Positions 6,300 to 8,548 of a DNA stretch of 8,548 nucleotides are shown piece by piece (position 1 is the first letter of the stretch; each line of letters begins with the position of its first letter). The notes below the pieces were generated by a model. The model worked only from the letters and a program-made list of their open reading frames with translations, was not told where the DNA came from and searched no databases. This DNA comes from an uncultured Opitutia bacterium (GTDB lineage: Bacteria > Verrucomicrobiota > Verrucomicrobiia > Opitutales > UBA953): the NCBI GenBank assembly GCA_903924185.1, contig CAIYAN010000027.1, forward strand, positions 1 through 8,548, in the 5' to 3' direction. The translations under genes were made by a program, and so were the position numbers.

Positions 6300-7874
6300 A
6301 TGCACCCCCTCCGTTCGCTCCTTAGCCTGCTCCCAGCCCTACTTCTGGGCCAAGGCCAACCCGTGGGTGCCGACCTCTATCGCCAATATTGTGCGGCCTG
6401 CCATGGGCAAGAAGGCCGCGGGATTGCCAAGGCCTTCCCGCCCCTGGCTAGCTCAGACTTCATCGCCACACAACGCGCCAAGGCCCTCCGTGCCCCGCTG
6501 GAAGGCTTACGCGGGGATATCCAAGTCAATGGCCAGAAATACAATGGCTGGATGCCGCCGGTGACGTTGACCGACGATCAACTCGCCGCCGTTTATAATT
6601 ACATCTTCACTCAGTGGGGCAACACCTACCCCGCCACGTCGGCCCAGGAAATCGCTGCCCTTCGCGCTCAGACGAAATACCCGACGCACGCCCAGCTGCT
6701 GGCGGCGATGTCGCCGGACGTACTCCCCACTGCCCCCGCTGGCTGGAAATTCACGGTCGCCGCTCCGTTAGACTTTCAGCCCACGCGCCTCGTCGCACAT
6801 CCCGACGGCCAGCACGTGGTGGTGCTGGCTGCCAGTGGTGACCTCTGGTCTTGGAACATCGCCACTCGCGAAGTAAAACTTCTCTGGTCTGGAAAGGACA
6901 TCTTGGACCCTAAGCTTGGCGATACTACTTGCCTCGGACTCGGCACCGATGACCGCGGGCGACTCTATTTCATCAGCAACCAAGGCAACAAATCCAAGCA
7001 GCCTGTCTTCAACGAAGTCACGATTTGGCGGACCGAACCCTGGAGCGGTAACGGCAGCTGGTCCAAACCGAAGGCGTGGTTCCGGACGGGCTATAATTTC
7101 GGCGTCGGCCCCTACAACCACGGCGTTAACCACATCGCCCAAGGCCCTGATGGCCTCATGTATATCAGCAGCGGTTCGCGCACGGACGGCGGCGAAGAAG
7201 GCAATTCTCCGAACTACGATAAGTCGGGCGAGAACGCCCTCACCGCTAAACTATGGCGCCTCGACCCGAAGAGCGCAGACCCCAGCATCGAGGTCGTCGC
7301 CCACGGGCTTCGTAATACCTACCACTTCAGCTGGGACCGCCAAGGACGCCTCCTCGGCGTGGAGAACGGCACCGATGCGGACACCCCTGAGGAACTGAAC
7401 TGGATTAAACTAGGCAGGCATTACGGCTTCCCGTACGAGTTCGGTGACTGGACCACTAAGCCTTACCCGCATACGCCCGAGGCCCCCAAGGGCCAGCAGT
7501 TCGTCCGCCCATTTAAGAACTTAGGTCCCGATGCTAACGATCGCGGCGGCAGCGCGACCTTCACGCCGCACTCCTCCCCTTCGACTATTCTGGAGCTCGG
7601 TCCGGATTGGCCCGCGCCGCTCGGTAACAGCTACCTCATTACCCGCTTTGGTAATTACCTTAAGGACCAGAGCGGCTTCGACCTCATCCAGGCCCGGCTC
7701 GACTTCACCAAGCAGGAGGCCATCGTCACGACGGTTGCCGCCCCCCTCGCCCGACCGATCTCCATGATCGCCCTCCCCGGCCACCGTCTACTCATCGCCG
7801 AATACTGCCGGGGTAATTCGCTGGCCGCGGGTACAAGTACACCTGGCCGGCTTATTCTGCTCGAACCTAAGTAA
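6300..7874 (+). CDS. Exported cytochrome c - glucose/sorbosone dehydrogenase-like quinoprotein
   Basis: This 524-residue protein joins a mono-haem cytochrome c to a six-bladed propeller of the PQQ-dependent glucose/sorbosone dehydrogenase type. It should oxidise an aldose or similar sugar in the periplasm and pass electrons to the attached haem. The ATG at 6300 is preferred over 6246: it directly opens the Sec signal peptide (MHPLRSLLSLLPALLLG, probable cleavage after VGA at 22-24) and sits just after a promoter. The cytochrome domain (about 25-110) has CAACH at 31-35, with M85 in NGWMPP as likely sixth ligand. The propeller (about 140-522) shows NHGVNH at 273-278, whose H274 is a candidate catalytic base; QGPDGLMYISSGS; GLRNTYHF at 336-343; and ENGTDADTPEELN at 355-367. 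PQQ as cofactor follows from the family and is not proven. It is transcribed divergently from the sulfatase, suggesting linked sugar processing. Substrate is unknown. Confidence 0.88.
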   Translation: MHPLRSLLSLLPALLLGQGQPVGADLYRQYCAACHGQEGRGIAKAFPPLASSDFIATQRAKALRAPLEGLRGDIQVNGQKYNGWMPPVTLTDDQLAAVYNYIFTQWGNTYPATSAQEIAALRAQTKYPTHAQLLAAMSPDVLPTAPAGWKFTVAAPLDFQPTRLVAHPDGQHVVVLAASGDLWSWNIATREVKLLWSGKDILDPKLGDTTCLGLGTDDRGRLYFISNQGNKSKQPVFNEVTIWRTEPWSGNGSWSKPKAWFRTGYNFGVGPYNHGVNHIAQGPDGLMYISSGSRTDGGEEGNSPNYDKSGENALTAKLWRLDPKSADPSIEVVAHGLRNTYHFSWDRQGRLLGVENGTDADTPEELNWIKLGRHYGFPYEFGDWTTKPYPHTPEAPKGQQFVRPFKNLGPDANDRGGSATFTPHSSPSTILELGPDWPAPLGNSYLITRFGNYLKDQSGFDLIQARLDFTKQEAIVTTVAAPLARPISMIALPGHRLLIAEYCRGNSLAAGTSTPGRLILLEPK

Positions 7875-7882
7875 GCCCAGCG

Positions 7883-7907
7883 GCGGGCGGCCGCCCCTCG
7901 CGCCCGC
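7883..7907 (+). terminator. GC-rich hairpin after the quinoprotein gene, possible terminator
   Basis: GCGGGCG (7883-7889) can pair with CGCCCGC (7901-7907) across an 11-base loop, starting 8 bases past the stop codon. A competing 12-base perfect palindrome, GGGCGGCCGCCC, lies at 7885-7896. No T-run follows, so this is not a textbook intrinsic terminator; it may only stabilise the transcript end. Confidence 0.35.
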
Positions 7908-7983
7908 TCGTATCAGCCTGCCTTCCCGGGCCAGTTTTGTCGCTTAGAAGGTTATTTCACGATCGCCGCTGACGAGCCCGTCG

Positions 7984-8040
7984 TTGGGATAATGAGCAAC
8001 GGCACTTATTCTTATACAAAATTTGGTGGATTGAAAACCA
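7984..8040 (+). promoter_or_regulatory. AT-rich promoter-like region before the small membrane protein gene
   Basis: Bases 7991-8040 are only about one third G+C, a sharp drop against the surrounding sequence. TTGGGA at 7984-7989 and TATTCT at 8007-8012 (each 4 of 6 to consensus) are 17 bases apart; TATACA at 8013-8018 is an alternative -10. The boxes are weak, but composition and the preceding hairpin suggest that the next gene has its own promoter. Confidence 0.3.
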
Positions 8041-8068
8041 TCCAGAGGCTCGCCAGATTTTCGGAACC

Positions 8069-8500
8069 ATGAAGCCATTCGCCCGCCTCGCGGCCCTCGC
8101 CGCTGAACCAAACCATGCAGTGACGGACCCGCTCAGCTTCCTCGAATACGGCGTCTACTTTGTCGCTGCGCTCGCCATCACCCTCTGGGTCGGCCGGACC
8201 CTCTTCCGCAGCGGCCGTGCCTTCCTGGTCGACGCCTTCCACGGCAATGCGGCCATGGCCGACTCGGTTAATAACCTTCTGATCATCGGGTTCTACCTCG
8301 TGAACTTCGGTTTCATGCTGCTCTTCCTTTCGACGGGAACGCCCCCGGAGCGTGGCCTCACCGTGGCCGAGCACCTCAGCTGGAAACTCGGCGTGGTTGT
8401 AATCGTGCTTGGCGTGATGCACTTGATTAACCTCATCGTCCTGAACGGCCTCCGGAACCGTGGCTTGAGCAGCACGCCGCCGCCCATCCATAAGGCCTAA
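8069..8500 (+). CDS. Small integral membrane protein, three predicted helices, unknown function
   Basis: This 143-residue protein matches no named family that I can assign with certainty. Three hydrophobic segments are visible at about 26-46, 68-88 and 105-126. The first runs into a polar, charged stretch with GRTLFRSGRAFLVDAF (42-57) and HGNAAMADSVNN (58-69), which looks like the most constrained part. The third contains MHLINL (117-122), with H118 and N121 inside the membrane. The N-terminal 20 residues are only weakly hydrophobic and I do not read them as a cleaved signal. The tail is short, Pro-rich and basic. I have a general recollection of similar small proteins with the GR-LFR-GR pattern in planctomycetes and actinobacteria, unverified. 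Only a weak purine stretch (GGAA, 8063-8066) precedes the ATG. The gene is 194 bases from the quinoprotein gene, behind its own AT-rich region, so a shared operon is not evident. No function is proposed. Confidence 0.85.
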   Translation: MKPFARLAALAAEPNHAVTDPLSFLEYGVYFVAALAITLWVGRTLFRSGRAFLVDAFHGNAAMADSVNNLLIIGFYLVNFGFMLLFLSTGTPPERGLTVAEHLSWKLGVVVIVLGVMHLINLIVLNGLRNRGLSSTPPPIHKA

Positions 8501-8548
8501 GCAGTCGGTCGCTTGCGCAGGACGAAACTCCGGTAGCTCAATTCGCCA
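8497..8548 (-). CDS. Possible C-terminus of a convergent gene cut by the right edge
   Basis: On the minus strand one frame runs from the window edge as GELSYRSFVLRKRPTA and stops at TAG (8497-8499). That stop overlaps the TAA of the membrane protein gene on the other strand. The composition, with an aromatic and basic end, resembles a genuine protein tail. A second minus frame is also open here, so sixteen residues are not proof. I do not recognise the family. Confidence 0.33.
   Translation of the reverse strand, partial: GELSYRSFVLRKRPTA

Noticed and set aside
7966..8044. Short possible hairpins before the membrane protein gene (GACG/CGTC at 7971-7982, TGGAT/ATCCA at 8027-8044), considered as a riboswitch
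   Set aside because: The stems are only 4-5 bp and do not build a larger conserved-looking fold, so this is within chance for the length.
8012..8491. 159-codon minus-strand frame opposite the small membrane protein
   Set aside because: The plus-strand product has coherent membrane helices, while this one is Glu/Asp/Arg/His-rich, the expected complement of hydrophobic codons.

Overview
The window is GC-rich (about 60% by eye) and densely coding. Its gene content points to the PVC superphylum (Verrucomicrobiota or Planctomycetota). It opens with the hallmark pair of these phyla: a PSCyt1/DUF1549/DUF1553 protein followed by a Tat-exported DUF1501 protein. A type I sulfatase and a cytochrome c/quinoprotein dehydrogenase come next, both typical of their large exported carbohydrate-processing repertoires. 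I cannot assign a genus, and no rRNA, tRNA, mobile element or CRISPR array is visible.

Layout. (1) Positions 1-4617 (+): the PSCyt1/DUF1549/DUF1553 gene, whose first codons lie before the window, overlaps the DUF1501 gene by ATGA, so the two form a translationally coupled unit. (2) Positions 4618-4717: a 100-base convergent spacer holding a 42-base array of six imperfect GTACTCC heptamers and no clear terminator. (3) Positions 4718-6196 (-): a secreted sulfatase with the C-x-P-x-R formylglycine motif. (4) Positions 6197-6299: a divergent spacer with an 8-bp inverted repeat abutting a good sigma70-like promoter for the next gene. (5) Positions 6300-7874 (+): an exported protein joining a mono-haem cytochrome c to a glucose/sorbosone-dehydrogenase-type beta-propeller. 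(6) Positions 7875-8068: a spacer with a GC hairpin followed by an AT-rich promoter-like stretch. (7) Positions 8069-8500 (+): a three-helix membrane protein of unknown function. (8) Positions 8497-8548 (-): a possible C-terminus of a convergent gene running off the right edge.

How the genes may work together (inference). The four large proteins all carry or appear to carry export signals. The sulfatase could strip sulfate esters from a polysaccharide or glycan. The quinoprotein could oxidise a released sugar and pass electrons to its own haem domain. The DUF1549/DUF1553 and DUF1501 partners, which have no proven reaction that I know of, could act on the same substrate; the first of them also carries c-type haem motifs. 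No transporter, TonB-type receptor, glycoside hydrolase or regulator is present, so a dedicated catabolic locus is only a hypothesis. I see nothing resembling a defence or mobile system. The least explained items are the orphan membrane protein, the coupled DUF pair, the heptamer array and the Lys/Ala-rich loops shared by two unrelated exported enzymes.
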